Source: Carboxylicivirga mesophila (GTDB taxonomy: Bacteria; Bacteroidota; Bacteroidia; Bacteroidales; Marinilabiliaceae). Taken from it: a stretch of DNA of 64,000 bases. Numbering within the stretch: position 1 is the stretch's first letter; each line of letters starts with the position of its first letter. Where the stretch lies: positions 93,289 through 157,288 of the forward strand of contig NZ_JAGUCN010000013.1 of the NCBI RefSeq assembly GCF_018271975.1. Direction: 5' to 3'. This document shows, one piece after another, positions 36,064 to 45,252 of this stretch. The position numbers and the translations under genes were made by a program. Under the pieces are notes generated by a model. That model did no database searches and was not told where the DNA came from. It saw only the letters and a program-made list of their open reading frames with translations.

Positions 36064-37479
36064 ATGAAAGTATTACTGACAGGTGCCACGGGATATATCG
36101 GAAAGCGCTTGCTGCCATCGCTGGTTAAGCAAGGCCATCAGGTTATTTGCCTGGTGAGGGATGCCAAGCGGTTTCATCCTCCTGCATCCTTAAAGGCCTC
36201 AATTAGTGTTATTGAAGCCAACCTGGATGACAAAGAAACACTAAACCATTTGCCACAGGACATTGAGGCAGCTTATTACCTTGTGCATTCCATGTCAAGT
36301 GATAAGAACTATATGCAAAAAGAGATTGCTTCAGCCAAAAATTTTCGGCGCGCTCTAACGTCAACCAATGCTAAACAGGTGATTTACCTTAGTGGTATCG
36401 TAAATGAAGAAAATCTGTCATCACACCTACAGTCAAGAAAAAATGTGGAGCAGGAACTGGCAAAAGGTAATTATGCTTTAACCACACTACGTGCCGGCAT
36501 TATTATAGGTTCAGGCAGTGCCTCGTTTGAAATTATCCGGGATCTGGTTGAAAAGCTTTCCATAATGGTTGCGCCAAAGTGGTTGAATACCCGTTGCCAG
36601 CCCATTGCCATCCAGGATGTTCTAAAATTTTTAACGGGCTGCCTGCTGAACGAGAATACTTATAATCAAAACTTTGACATTGGAGGACCAGATGTATTGA
36701 CCTATAAGGAAATGCTTTTAGGATATGCTCATATTCGTTCACTTAAACGAAGGATATTTGTTATTCCTATCATGACACCACGCCTATCATCCTATTGGCT
36801 TTACTTTATTACATCAACAAGTTACAAGCTTGCTATTGCGCTGGTTGACAGTATGAAAATAGAAGTTATCTGTAGAAACACTTCTATTAATGATATTTTA
36901 AATATCCACCCAATCAGCTATGAATCAGCTTTAAAAGCCGCCTTCAGTGAAATTAAAGATGAACACATCCTGTCGAGCTGGAAGGATGCATTAGTAGATA
37001 GCCAATCTGATTTCAAACTATCTGATTTTATTGAGGTACCTACCTTTGGCTGTTTTACTGACAAGCGAAGCAGGCAGGTAGCAAATCAAGAAAACACGCT
37101 AGACCGCATTTGGAGCATTGGTGGTGAAACAGGCTGGTATTATGCCAATTGGCTTTGGCAACTACGAGGTTTTATGGACCGCTTAAACGGTGGCGTTGGC
37201 TTGCGACGCGGCCGTACACATATCAGCGAAATACATAGTGGTAACGTCATTGATTTTTGGCGGGTTATTTATGCCAATAAAGATGAAGGCAGGCTATTGC
37301 TATACGCAGAAATGAAACTGCCGGGTGAAGCCTGGCTGGAGTTTAAACTACAGAATAACCAACTACATCAAACTGCTACTTTCAGGCCCAAGGGTTTAAG
37401 CGGCAGGCTCTACTGGTATTCGGTATTACCCTTCCATTTCATCATATTCAACGGCATGCTAAAGCAATTATCTAAATGA
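36064..37479 (+). CDS. SDR oxidoreductase with C-terminal DUF2867 domain
   Basis: The ATG at 36064 (MKVLLTGATGYIGKRLLPSL) is the start, since it puts the Rossmann loop GATGYIG at the N-terminus. Residues 1-300 are an atypical SDR of the NmrA type. The last 150 (GGETGWYYANWLWQLRGFMDRL, RRGRTHISEIHSGNVIDFWRVI) are DUF2867. The role of this fusion is not established; it is common next to photolyases. Its stop overlaps the start of the photolyase gene (ATGA), so they are translationally coupled. Confidence 0.93.
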   Translation: MKVLLTGATGYIGKRLLPSLVKQGHQVICLVRDAKRFHPPASLKASISVIEANLDDKETLNHLPQDIEAAYYLVHSMSSDKNYMQKEIASAKNFRRALTSTNAKQVIYLSGIVNEENLSSHLQSRKNVEQELAKGNYALTTLRAGIIIGSGSASFEIIRDLVEKLSIMVAPKWLNTRCQPIAIQDVLKFLTGCLLNENTYNQNFDIGGPDVLTYKEMLLGYAHIRSLKRRIFVIPIMTPRLSSYWLYFITSTSYKLAIALVDSMKIEVICRNTSINDILNIHPISYESALKAAFSEIKDEHILSSWKDALVDSQSDFKLSDFIEVPTFGCFTDKRSRQVANQENTLDRIWSIGGETGWYYANWLWQLRGFMDRLNGGVGLRRGRTHISEIHSGNVIDFWRVIYANKDEGRLLLYAEMKLPGEAWLEFKLQNNQLHQTATFRPKGLSGRLYWYSVLPFHFIIFNGMLKQLSK

Positions 37480-38759
37480 CAGATAAAATTACAATTCACT
37501 GGTTCAGACGCGATTTGCGTCTTGATGACAACACAGCACTTAATGCGGCTTTAAATAGCCCTTACCCTGTTTTACCAGTGTTTATATTCGACACCAAAAT
37601 TATTGAGGAATTACCTTCAGACGATGCCCGCATATCGTTTATTTACCAGCAACTAAACAATATTAACCAGTACCTGCAGAAACGTTTTAAAAGCTGCATC
37701 CTAATAAAGTATGGCGATCCGCTGGAGCAATGGCAAAAACTACTGACAGAATACAATATCGGTGAAGTTCATTTTAATCGCGATTATGAACCTTATGCTC
37801 TGCAACGCGATCAAGCCATTACAGACCTGCTCTCTAAAAAGGGAATTAAAGTCAGTTCTCATAAGGACCATGTGATTTTTGAGGCACAAGAGGTCCTTAA
37901 GAAAGATGGTTCACCTTACACTGTATATACCCCTTATAAAAAACAGTGGCTAAGCTACTTCAACAATGAAAATTGTCGGGTAACACCTGTTAATAATGGT
38001 AATTTATTGGAAGCTAAGACTTCTTTGCCCGCCCTAAGCTCATTTGGTTTTCAAAGCTCTTCAATTAGTATACCTGCCTGGAATTTCGATAATATACCAG
38101 ATTATGCAGCCAATAGAGATATACCCTATTTGGATCATACCTCCCACCTTGGACCGCACTTGCGTTTTGGAACCATCAGCATTCGTCAGGCGATTGCCCA
38201 AAGCTCAGGCAGCGATGTATTTTTAAGCGAACTCATCTGGCGCGAATTTTTTATGCAGATAATGGTTCATTTCCCCCAGGTGATAGTCCATAACTTTAAG
38301 CGAAAGTATGATGGCATTCAATGGCAAAACAACCAAGCTGATTTTCAGCGTTGGTGTAATGGACAAACCGGCTATCCGCTCGTTGATGCAGGCATGCGAC
38401 AGCTCAACCAAACGGGATTTATGCATAACCGTGTACGCATGGTGTGTGCCAGCTTCTTGTGTAAACACCTGTTGATCGATTGGCGCTGGGGCGAGAGCTA
38501 TTTTGCCCAAAAGCTCCTTGATTACGAATTGGCTTCCAACAATGGCAACTGGCAGTGGGCTGCAGGCACGGGCTGCGATGCTGCACCCTATTTCCGCGTA
38601 TTTAACCCAACAGAGCAACAGCGAAAATTTGACCCGGAATTTAAGTATATCCGAAGGTGGATTAATGAGTTTGATTCTTTCGATTATGCGTCCCCCATGG
38701 TTGAACACAAATCTGCCCGCCTGAGAGCGCTTGATGCCTACAAATCAGCATTACAATAA
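37476..38759 (+). CDS. phrB: Cryptochrome/deoxyribodipyrimidine photolyase family protein
   Basis: The 427-residue protein has the N-terminal photolyase domain (HWFRRDLRLDDNTALNAAL) and the C-terminal FAD-binding domain with PLVDAGMRQLNQTGFMHNRVRMVCASFLCKHL and NNGNWQWAAGTGCDAAPYFRVFNP. The Trp residues in NWQWAAG belong to the electron-transfer chain used for photoreduction. It repairs cyclobutane pyrimidine dimers with light, if a true class I enzyme; a cryptochrome role cannot be excluded. It is translated in coupling with the SDR gene and followed by a terminator. Confidence 0.94.
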   Translation: MTDKITIHWFRRDLRLDDNTALNAALNSPYPVLPVFIFDTKIIEELPSDDARISFIYQQLNNINQYLQKRFKSCILIKYGDPLEQWQKLLTEYNIGEVHFNRDYEPYALQRDQAITDLLSKKGIKVSSHKDHVIFEAQEVLKKDGSPYTVYTPYKKQWLSYFNNENCRVTPVNNGNLLEAKTSLPALSSFGFQSSSISIPAWNFDNIPDYAANRDIPYLDHTSHLGPHLRFGTISIRQAIAQSSGSDVFLSELIWREFFMQIMVHFPQVIVHNFKRKYDGIQWQNNQADFQRWCNGQTGYPLVDAGMRQLNQTGFMHNRVRMVCASFLCKHLLIDWRWGESYFAQKLLDYELASNNGNWQWAAGTGCDAAPYFRVFNPTEQQRKFDPEFKYIRRWINEFDSFDYASPMVEHKSARLRALDAYKSALQ

Positions 38760-38783
38760 AAGGTTGCACAAAGCAACCTTTTA
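38758..38783 (+). terminator. Rho-independent terminator after the photolyase gene
   Basis: AAAGGTTGC pairs perfectly with GCAACCTTT around ACAAA, with T residues after. The stem begins inside the stop codon of the photolyase gene. Confidence 0.82.
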
Positions 38784-38807
38784 CATTAGTCTATAACCTT
38801 GAAAAGC

Positions 38808-39173
38808 TTAATGCGAGCACACATGGCCATCGGCGTGATGCTCACAGCCTACCCCTGAGTCTTCTAAGCCATTAACCAGATAATTATTAACCACTTGCAT
38901 AACATTACCTGAACATCCTCTATAAACCCTGATGCCGTGATTATTAAGCACATTAAGCGCGCCATTACCCATGTTGCCAGCCAGCATTACACTCACTCCT
39001 TTTTGCTGTAAGATTGCTGCAATATTGCTTTTACACCCACATCCCTGGGGCGAAGGCAATAGTTCTGTTTTTGCCACCTGTTGATTAGCATCCACTGTAA
39101 CGATTGTGTATGCTTCACAATGACCAAAATGGTCATCAATCACATTTCCTTTGGTTGGAATTGCCAGTTTCAT
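38808..39173 (-). CDS. NifX/NifB-type dinitrogenase iron-molybdenum cofactor family protein
   Basis: The 121-residue protein fits the Nitro_FeMo-Co family: AIPTKGNVIDDHFGHCEAYTIV, CGCKSNIAAILQQKGVSVMLAGNMGNGAL and GIRVYRGCSGNVMQVVNNYL. Its end is rich in Cys and His (GCEHHADGHVCSH), suggesting extra metal binding. Its role outside nitrogen fixation is not known; no nif genes are present here. It is the last gene of a three-gene operon with a zinc-ribbon protein and DUF134. Confidence 0.92.
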   Translation of the reverse strand: MKLAIPTKGNVIDDHFGHCEAYTIVTVDANQQVAKTELLPSPQGCGCKSNIAAILQQKGVSVMLAGNMGNGALNVLNNHGIRVYRGCSGNVMQVVNNYLVNGLEDSGVGCEHHADGHVCSH

Positions 39174-39348
39174 AATTTGATTCTCCTATTTTTTTAATGT
39201 ATAACTGATGATGATAACTTCCTTCCCGCATCATGGCTTGCCCGCACTTGGGACATTGCTCATTGCGGCACGGATGGCTTTTTTTATGCGGAAAGGTTAG
39301 ATTGCATTCAACGCAAATGCAATGACCATTGTATTCTTCTTTTTTCAT
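39136..39348 (-). CDS. Small zinc-ribbon protein
   Basis: From the ATG at 39348 the protein has 70 residues and two Cys pairs (CICVECNLTFPH and CRNEQCPKCGQAM), a zinc or iron ribbon. Its C-terminus overlaps the next gene by 38 bp in another frame. It lies between DUF134 and the NifX-like gene, a common Bacteroidota arrangement. The specific function is unknown. Confidence 0.78.
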   Translation of the reverse strand: MKKEEYNGHCICVECNLTFPHKKSHPCRNEQCPKCGQAMMREGSYHHQLYIKKIGESNYETGNSNQRKCD

Positions 39349-39350
39349 AG

Positions 39351-39746
39351 CTAGTTTAATGTGCGTAAATTTCCTGCCTGGCAATAAATACAGTTGTCCA
39401 GAGCATGTTTGCTAATATTCAACTTTTGGCATTCGATGCATTTATACCAGTAATCATTGGAATGAAAGTCGCCCCCTTCAATCATGATTACCTTGCCCTC
39501 AACAAATGCCTTGGCCACACTTTGCCTGGCCTGTTCGTAAATGCGTGTAAAGGTGGGACGCGACACATTCATTTTGCGTGCAGCTTCTTCCTGATGCAAT
39601 CCTTCGTAATCAGTCAACCGCATAGCTTCATATTCCTCGTAAAGCAATATTATTGGCTCTAAATCACTCAATGGTACACCCAAAGGTTTAAACCCATCTA
39701 CTTGTGGCGGTGATTCAATGAATCGTTTGCGTTTTGGTCTTGGCAT
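39351..39746 (-). CDS. DUF134-family putative DNA-binding protein
   Basis: The 131-residue protein matches DUF134: MPRPKRKRFI, PLSDLEPIILLYEEYEAMRLTDYEGLHQEEAARKMNVSRPTFTRIYEQARQSVAKAFVEGK, a sigma-like helix-turn-helix, followed by a Cys pair domain CIECQKL...CIYCQAG. It heads the operon with the zinc-ribbon and NifX-like genes and faces the thioesterase gene across a symmetric palindrome, which it probably binds; this is inference. Confidence 0.93.
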   Translation of the reverse strand: MPRPKRKRFIESPPQVDGFKPLGVPLSDLEPIILLYEEYEAMRLTDYEGLHQEEAARKMNVSRPTFTRIYEQARQSVAKAFVEGKVIMIEGGDFHSNDYWYKCIECQKLNISKHALDNCIYCQAGNLRTLN

Positions 39747-39765
39747 TATAAAAAGTTTTACCCGA

Positions 39766-39815
39766 CAAAAATATGAAATATAATGAACATTTGTTCATTA
39801 CTATTCCTATTTTTG
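39766..39815. promoter_or_regulatory. Symmetric divergent promoter with central operator
   Basis: A palindrome TAATGAACA-TT-TGTTCATTA lies at 39781-39800. A -7 box TATTTTTG (TAnnTTTG) on the minus strand at 39766-39773 and the same 8 bases on the plus strand at 39808-39815 stand exactly 7 bp from either edge. The operator therefore covers the upstream promoter regions of both the DUF134 operon and the thioesterase gene. Confidence 0.7.
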
Positions 39816-39846
39816 CAGTTAGTTTTTATAAATTATTAATCCGAAT

Positions 39847-40251
39847 ATGCACGAACAAATCATAAACTCAGAAACACGGATATGCAAAGCTATATTTCCT
39901 AATACGCTTAATGCCAATAACAGTCTATTTGGAGGCCTGATTATGCAATGGATGGATGAAGCTGCTTATATTGCTGCCACTCGATTCACAAAGCAACGCA
40001 TGTTTACGCATCATGTATCCGAAATGAAGTTTATAAAAGCTGTTGTACCCAATACCATAGCTGAAGTAATTGCAAAAGTTGTTAAAGCTGATGCCCTGCG
40101 GCTAACCATTAAGGTGACGCTAATAGCTGAAGAAATGTACGCTGATAATAGCTATACAGCGGCAGAGTCTGTTTTTACGATGGTGGCCTTAAACGAGCAG
40201 AATAAACCTCAAAAGCTGCGAGTTCATAATTTTGAGACGATTTGTTGTTAA
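39847..40251 (+). CDS. Hot-dog acyl-CoA thioesterase
   Basis: The 134-residue protein is a YciA/BACH-type hot-dog thioesterase: RICKAIFPNTLNANNSLFGGLIMQWMDEAAYIAA, where the Asp is catalytic, and MFTHHVSEMKFIKAVVPNT. It hydrolyses acyl-CoA in the cytoplasm; chain length unknown. Its promoter shares an operator with the DUF134 operon. Confidence 0.92.
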   Translation: MHEQIINSETRICKAIFPNTLNANNSLFGGLIMQWMDEAAYIAATRFTKQRMFTHHVSEMKFIKAVVPNTIAEVIAKVVKADALRLTIKVTLIAEEMYADNSYTAAESVFTMVALNEQNKPQKLRVHNFETICC

Positions 40252-40261
40252 ACAGATCACA

Positions 40262-43200
40262 TTACCAGATGGCCTTTATAACCGTGCCCGGAAAAAACGG
40301 ATTTTCCACTCTGGCTGAATAATCTCTGTAGTAATCCGTTTTCAGGTTAATGTAATGTTTATCAGTTTCGAGCGCTTCCCCAGCCCGGTACCACTTGATG
40401 GAATTGGTTTTATCCAACACATCATTGACATAAACAGCACCTATCCCATTGTCGTATGCCAGCTTGTACATTATCTTCTGGCGGCCGGTAATCAGTTTAC
40501 CTACTTTTTTAGGTAAACGATACAAAATAGGTGTTAATGATTCAAATTTGAGGTTGTTTAGTGATAAGTCAATGGTATCCAGTTGGGCACAGGCCGACAA
40601 GTCCAGATTAATCTTCGTTAGGTTATTGTTTTTTAAAGACAGATACTTAAGATCAGGTGAATACACCTCAAACTGTATGGTATCCAGCCTGTTTTCACTT
40701 AAATTGAGTTTTACAAAAGCTGTTGAATCACCATAAATCGGCGAAAAATCCGTTAAGTGATTATGACTGACATCAATAGCAGTCAGAAACTTTAAGGAGC
40801 TCAAATCCGCATTAAATTGACGCAACAAATTGCCCGATAAATTAATTGACTCAAGACTGCTACTCCACACATTATCAGCTAAAACGCCCGCCACCTCATT
40901 GTTTTGAAGTTCCAGTTGTCGCAGCTCTTTAAAAGCTTTAAAGCTGGCGGGTATGTATCCTCTCAGGTGATTATTGGGTAAGTCAATGCCAATTACATGC
41001 CCGCCCTTATTAAAAGTAATCCCATGAAGGGCAGTAAAAGTCCGGGGCAATCGCTTTCCTCTTTTAATCTGCGACCAGCCCTCATTGCTATACCACTTCT
41101 CTCCCTGCATTTCATTATAAAACTCGTAAAGTGCCATCACCTCTTCTTTGGGTACGGCAATGTTTATATAGGCCTTGTAAGCATATGTCAACCCCGGCAA
41201 CTCAGGATGACTTATTACACACTCTATCAATCCCTTATCCTGATTACTTACGACCAATTGATTGGAACCACTTTTAACTAATCGGTCGTTAAAGTACCAG
41301 TCAATTTGTAAATCATCAATTCTGGCTATCAATGAGTAAACACTTTGTTGAGCATTTACTTTCTGCCACCTAAGCAAGCCTGGCGAGCACTGATTATGAT
41401 AGCTAAAATACTGTGTATTTTGTGCGAATGTTTGTTCCGCTTTAATCAGATAGTCTGGTGAAAGGTGATTATTGTGCAGGGTTAACGAATCTAAATCAAC
41501 ACCCAACGCAAAATCAAGTTCAAGCTCACTTAACAAATTATTGTCAAGGTACACCTGCTTTAAATATGGACTCCACTCCATATTTAGCGATAGCGCCTTA
41601 ATTTTATTCTTACTTAAATTAACATCCTTAAGAAGCGAACATCCCTTAAAATCAACATAAACCTGTTCGATAATATTATGAGATGCATCTAACGATTCAA
41701 AGAACCAGCATTCATTCAAATCAAGCTTTAACAGTGCAATATTGTTCCTCGCAAAATTTAAACGCCTTAAATTGAAACTATTGGATAAATTGGCTACAAA
41801 AAAGAACAGCTCATTGTCCGATAAGTCGATCTCTGTCAGGTAAAACAAATCATCAAACTCAATATCAAATTGAACCAGTTTATTTGATTGTAATAATAAC
41901 GATTCGAGGTTGTAACATAAATCCAGATTATTAGCCAGAAAACTAATCTGGTTATGACTCAAATTAAGGTAACGTAATTCGGTTAAATCCTTAAATGAGA
42001 AGGGAATATTGCTAATATTGTTATTTGAAAAATCCAGGTATCTTAACTTGCGCATCTTCCCAATGGATGTACCAATATATTCAAGGCGGTTATGGCTCAA
42101 ATCAAGGGTGTGCAAAAACCTACAACTATCCAGGTTGTGAGCAAACTGCCTGAATTCGTTATTGTCCAGTATCAGATACCTCAGACGCGGACAATAGTTC
42201 AACTTACTTTCTATATAACTGATATGGTTTTCACCCAAATCAAGGTACACCAGCTGTTCATTGTTTCTCAGATTATAGTTGAATCTCGAAATATAATTTC
42301 CGCGCAAATTGAGCTCCCTCAGCTGTGGAAACAGGTAGAAGTTAATATTTGGATGACTCAACTTATTGTAACTTAAATCCAGCACTTTAGTTCTGAAACC
42401 ATTAACTTTCAGGTCGCTGAATTTCTTCAGTTGATTATGACTGAGGTTAAGCACCTCCAGCTTATGGTTGGCGCGCAGATCCAGATCAAATGTATCAATT
42501 TGATTATGTGATAAATTTAACACCTTCAGCTCCCGGCAATTAAACAGCTTGAGATTAACATCTTTGATTTGGTTATCATTTAAAGATAATTCCTCTAAAA
42601 GATGCTGATTAAGCAGATCAATATCGAATAGCTTAAGTTGATTAGCTGACAGATTAATTTGCTTAAGATTAGGACAGTGAAATAGCTTGGCATTAAACTC
42701 ACTGATTTGATTGCCATTAAGTTTTAAGGTTTCCAATTGCCAGTTTCGCTTAAACTCAACTTTAAAATCAACTATCCTATTATTACTAATATCTAAGTGC
42801 TTAAGCTTCGGACAGGTCATCAAATTATAATTGAACTCCGTCAGTCTGTTATTGGATAAATCAACATTAACCAATGCTGTACACTTATCCAATTGAGCAT
42901 CAAATTCGTATATCTTATTGTTGCGAAGGACCAGAATTTCTAATTTCCTGTGGTTATTCAATTGTTGATTAAATACGCTTAGCTCATTATTACCCAAAAA
43001 CAACTTATTCAACTGATTATTATATCTCAAACTAGGGGCAAAAAACTCAAGCTTATTATTACCAAGGTTTAATACCTCCAGTTGAGTACAGTTGTTGATG
43101 TTGACATCAAACTTTTTGAGATTATTCCCCCACAAATCCAACTCTCTTAAGCTTTTATTAGAGCGTAAATCAAGTTCAAGTTTAGATATATAGTTAGAAT

Positions 43201-44158
43201 TCAGAAGCAGCTTTACCAATTTAGGATTAGGCCTGAACCGGCCCTCAAACCGGCTCAATTCGTTAAATGACAAATCCAGAATCTGCAACTCTGAGCAAGC
43301 CACCAAAGAAGACGTAAATGAGCTAATTTTATTGGATGCCAGATACAAACCAGTCAGTTTTTTGCATCCTGAAAGATCAAAATCAAACGCTTTTAGCTGG
43401 TTATTACTTAATGCTAAACGTTGCAACGAATAGCAGCCCTTCAGGTTGGGTTCAAACCGCTGAATTTGATTATTGGATAGGTTGAGTTCACTCAGGCGCC
43501 TGAAAGAGCTTAAGTCATTATCGAATGCCTGCAGCCGGTTATGATCAATAAATAAGGTATGAAGTTTATTACTGCTCCCCGAGCGATAAGCGAAACTTTC
43601 AATTTTATTATAACTCAACAGCAGTACTTCAAGGCTTTTCAGCTGCTCAAAATCAACTACAAAACTGTCAAGTTCATTCTTGATTAAGTTAATCCGCCTC
43701 AAAGCATTATTTGGCGCAAACTGATACTTAAACTCTTTGAGTTGATTGCCCGACAATTCAAGCTCTTGCAGTGAAGCCAAATTCCCAAAGTCAACTTGCA
43801 AATCCTTCAGGCGATTCTCGCTAATATTAAGGGCTTTAACCCGGTTACCTGGTGCAAAACTTAATTGGCAATACTTAATTTGATTATTAGATATATCAAG
43901 CTGTTGCAGGTGGGACAAAAACGATAAGTCAGCCACCAGTGTATCTCTTTTAATTATCCCTTTAGCAATAACACGACTGATTTTGCCATATCGGTCGTAA
44001 TAGACAAATTGCTCATCGGGAATACCATCGTTATCAAGATCTACCTCCGGAAAAACGTCTAATAACCGTTCAAACTCATTAACCCCTGATTGCGAGTAGC
44101 TTATGTGAGAACACAAGAGTCCCAGCAAAAGAGATATCTTAAACACTAATTTGCGCAT
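40262..44158 (-). CDS. Very large secreted leucine-rich repeat protein
   Basis: The 1298-residue protein begins with a signal peptide (MRKLVFKISLLLGLLCSHISYSQ) and a calcium-motif-like DVDLDNDGIPDEQ. About 35-40 repeats of 23 residues follow (residues about 70-915), each of the type LExLNLSxNxLxxF. An Ig-like region (about 930-1010) is followed by a second LRR start, ALYEFYNEMQGEKWYSNEGWS, and about six further repeats. The ending lacks a Por or PEP sorting signal that I recognise. A cell-surface binding or adhesion role is likely but inferred. It appears monocistronic. Confidence 0.9.
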   Translation of the reverse strand: MRKLVFKISLLLGLLCSHISYSQSGVNEFERLLDVFPEVDLDNDGIPDEQFVYYDRYGKISRVIAKGIIKRDTLVADLSFLSHLQQLDISNNQIKYCQLSFAPGNRVKALNISENRLKDLQVDFGNLASLQELELSGNQLKEFKYQFAPNNALRRINLIKNELDSFVVDFEQLKSLEVLLLSYNKIESFAYRSGSSNKLHTLFIDHNRLQAFDNDLSSFRRLSELNLSNNQIQRFEPNLKGCYSLQRLALSNNQLKAFDFDLSGCKKLTGLYLASNKISSFTSSLVACSELQILDLSFNELSRFEGRFRPNPKLVKLLLNSNYISKLELDLRSNKSLRELDLWGNNLKKFDVNINNCTQLEVLNLGNNKLEFFAPSLRYNNQLNKLFLGNNELSVFNQQLNNHRKLEILVLRNNKIYEFDAQLDKCTALVNVDLSNNRLTEFNYNLMTCPKLKHLDISNNRIVDFKVEFKRNWQLETLKLNGNQISEFNAKLFHCPNLKQINLSANQLKLFDIDLLNQHLLEELSLNDNQIKDVNLKLFNCRELKVLNLSHNQIDTFDLDLRANHKLEVLNLSHNQLKKFSDLKVNGFRTKVLDLSYNKLSHPNINFYLFPQLRELNLRGNYISRFNYNLRNNEQLVYLDLGENHISYIESKLNYCPRLRYLILDNNEFRQFAHNLDSCRFLHTLDLSHNRLEYIGTSIGKMRKLRYLDFSNNNISNIPFSFKDLTELRYLNLSHNQISFLANNLDLCYNLESLLLQSNKLVQFDIEFDDLFYLTEIDLSDNELFFFVANLSNSFNLRRLNFARNNIALLKLDLNECWFFESLDASHNIIEQVYVDFKGCSLLKDVNLSKNKIKALSLNMEWSPYLKQVYLDNNLLSELELDFALGVDLDSLTLHNNHLSPDYLIKAEQTFAQNTQYFSYHNQCSPGLLRWQKVNAQQSVYSLIARIDDLQIDWYFNDRLVKSGSNQLVVSNQDKGLIECVISHPELPGLTYAYKAYINIAVPKEEVMALYEFYNEMQGEKWYSNEGWSQIKRGKRLPRTFTALHGITFNKGGHVIGIDLPNNHLRGYIPASFKAFKELRQLELQNNEVAGVLADNVWSSSLESINLSGNLLRQFNADLSSLKFLTAIDVSHNHLTDFSPIYGDSTAFVKLNLSENRLDTIQFEVYSPDLKYLSLKNNNLTKINLDLSACAQLDTIDLSLNNLKFESLTPILYRLPKKVGKLITGRQKIMYKLAYDNGIGAVYVNDVLDKTNSIKWYRAGEALETDKHYINLKTDYYRDYSARVENPFFPGTVIKAIW

Positions 44159-44222
44159 TAATTGCTAGATTTTTCCCTGATTCTGAATGTTAACAATTGT
44201 TAACAAACATAGCTTTTTTATT

Positions 44223-45245
44223 TTATTTATCAAAGAACAATGGTCTCCAAACAACTATATAAGGCCAATTTTTGCCAGTAAAGTATACCAGTTTATCATG
44301 AGGGTTATAGGCAATACCATTCAGTACACCTGCCTGTTTATAACGATGCCTGTCAATGCATGCACTTAAATCAATTTCCATCAGCACTTTCCCATTTGTT
44401 AGCTCAATAACCTGCACTATATCACTGCCCAGTACATTAGCCCACACCTTGCCTTCGATATATTCCAGCTCATTTAGGTAATGAACCGGTCCCCGGTTAT
44501 TATACACCTGAAACGTTGAATCCACTTTAAAATTCTCATCTAGATAGTGAAGGCTATATGTACCATCTGAGGTGAGTAAAACATTGTCATCAGTGGTTGT
44601 TAATCCCCAACCTTCATGTTTGTATGGGAATACACCTATTTGCTCCAATTCTGCATCAAATTTGTATATCAAACCATCCTTCCAGGTCAACATGATAAAT
44701 TCACCACTCCTCCAACTAAATCCCTCGGCAAATATTTGTTTGTCGAGGGGCAAATTTCTAATAATATCACCATTTTTAGGATTCAGTATTCGCAATGACG
44801 ACTCCCCAATTAGTCCGGTAGTTTCGTATAGGTAACCGTCCTTCCATAGTAAGCCTTGCGTAAACGCATCTTCATCGTGTTTCAACAACAAGTAATCATC
44901 TACAGTTAATTGCCTTGGCTCAATGTCGGACACCATGTATAAACGCTCAAAGGAACGCCGTTTTTTACCATTCGAATAAAAAATGTATGATACCTCATTA
45001 ATACCCGGTTGCAACTCACTGGCTGGCAATCGAAAATACTTAGCAGTTCGGGGGTAGTACACCGTTTTTCCCTTAAGGTTAACCACGGAATCTATTGGGG
45101 CATATTTAGGCAAATGAAAGACGGCAGTATCAGTATATGTTAATAGCCTCCACTGCGAATTATTACCTTCAGAAGGGAAATCGAGATAGACACCACAACC
45201 AAAGGTCATCATCAAACAGAGTATGGATAGCCCGAACCTATGCAT
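44223..45245 (-). CDS. Glutaminyl-peptide cyclotransferase (plant-type), lipoprotein
   Basis: The 340-residue protein has a lipobox-like MMTFGCGVYL and an N-terminal Ig-like region, then the plant/bacterial five-bladed glutaminyl cyclase domain: DEDAFTQGLLWKDGYLYETTG, EGWGLTTTDDNVLLTSDGT, YLNELEYIEGKVWANV and VLNGIAYNP...YFTGKNWP. It converts N-terminal Gln to pyroglutamate on exported proteins. It is 7 bp downstream of the PatB-like gene on the same strand. Confidence 0.93.
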   Translation of the reverse strand: MHRFGLSILCLMMTFGCGVYLDFPSEGNNSQWRLLTYTDTAVFHLPKYAPIDSVVNLKGKTVYYPRTAKYFRLPASELQPGINEVSYIFYSNGKKRRSFERLYMVSDIEPRQLTVDDYLLLKHDEDAFTQGLLWKDGYLYETTGLIGESSLRILNPKNGDIIRNLPLDKQIFAEGFSWRSGEFIMLTWKDGLIYKFDAELEQIGVFPYKHEGWGLTTTDDNVLLTSDGTYSLHYLDENFKVDSTFQVYNNRGPVHYLNELEYIEGKVWANVLGSDIVQVIELTNGKVLMEIDLSACIDRHRYKQAGVLNGIAYNPHDKLVYFTGKNWPYIVVWRPLFFDK

Positions 45246-45252
45246 CTACAAG

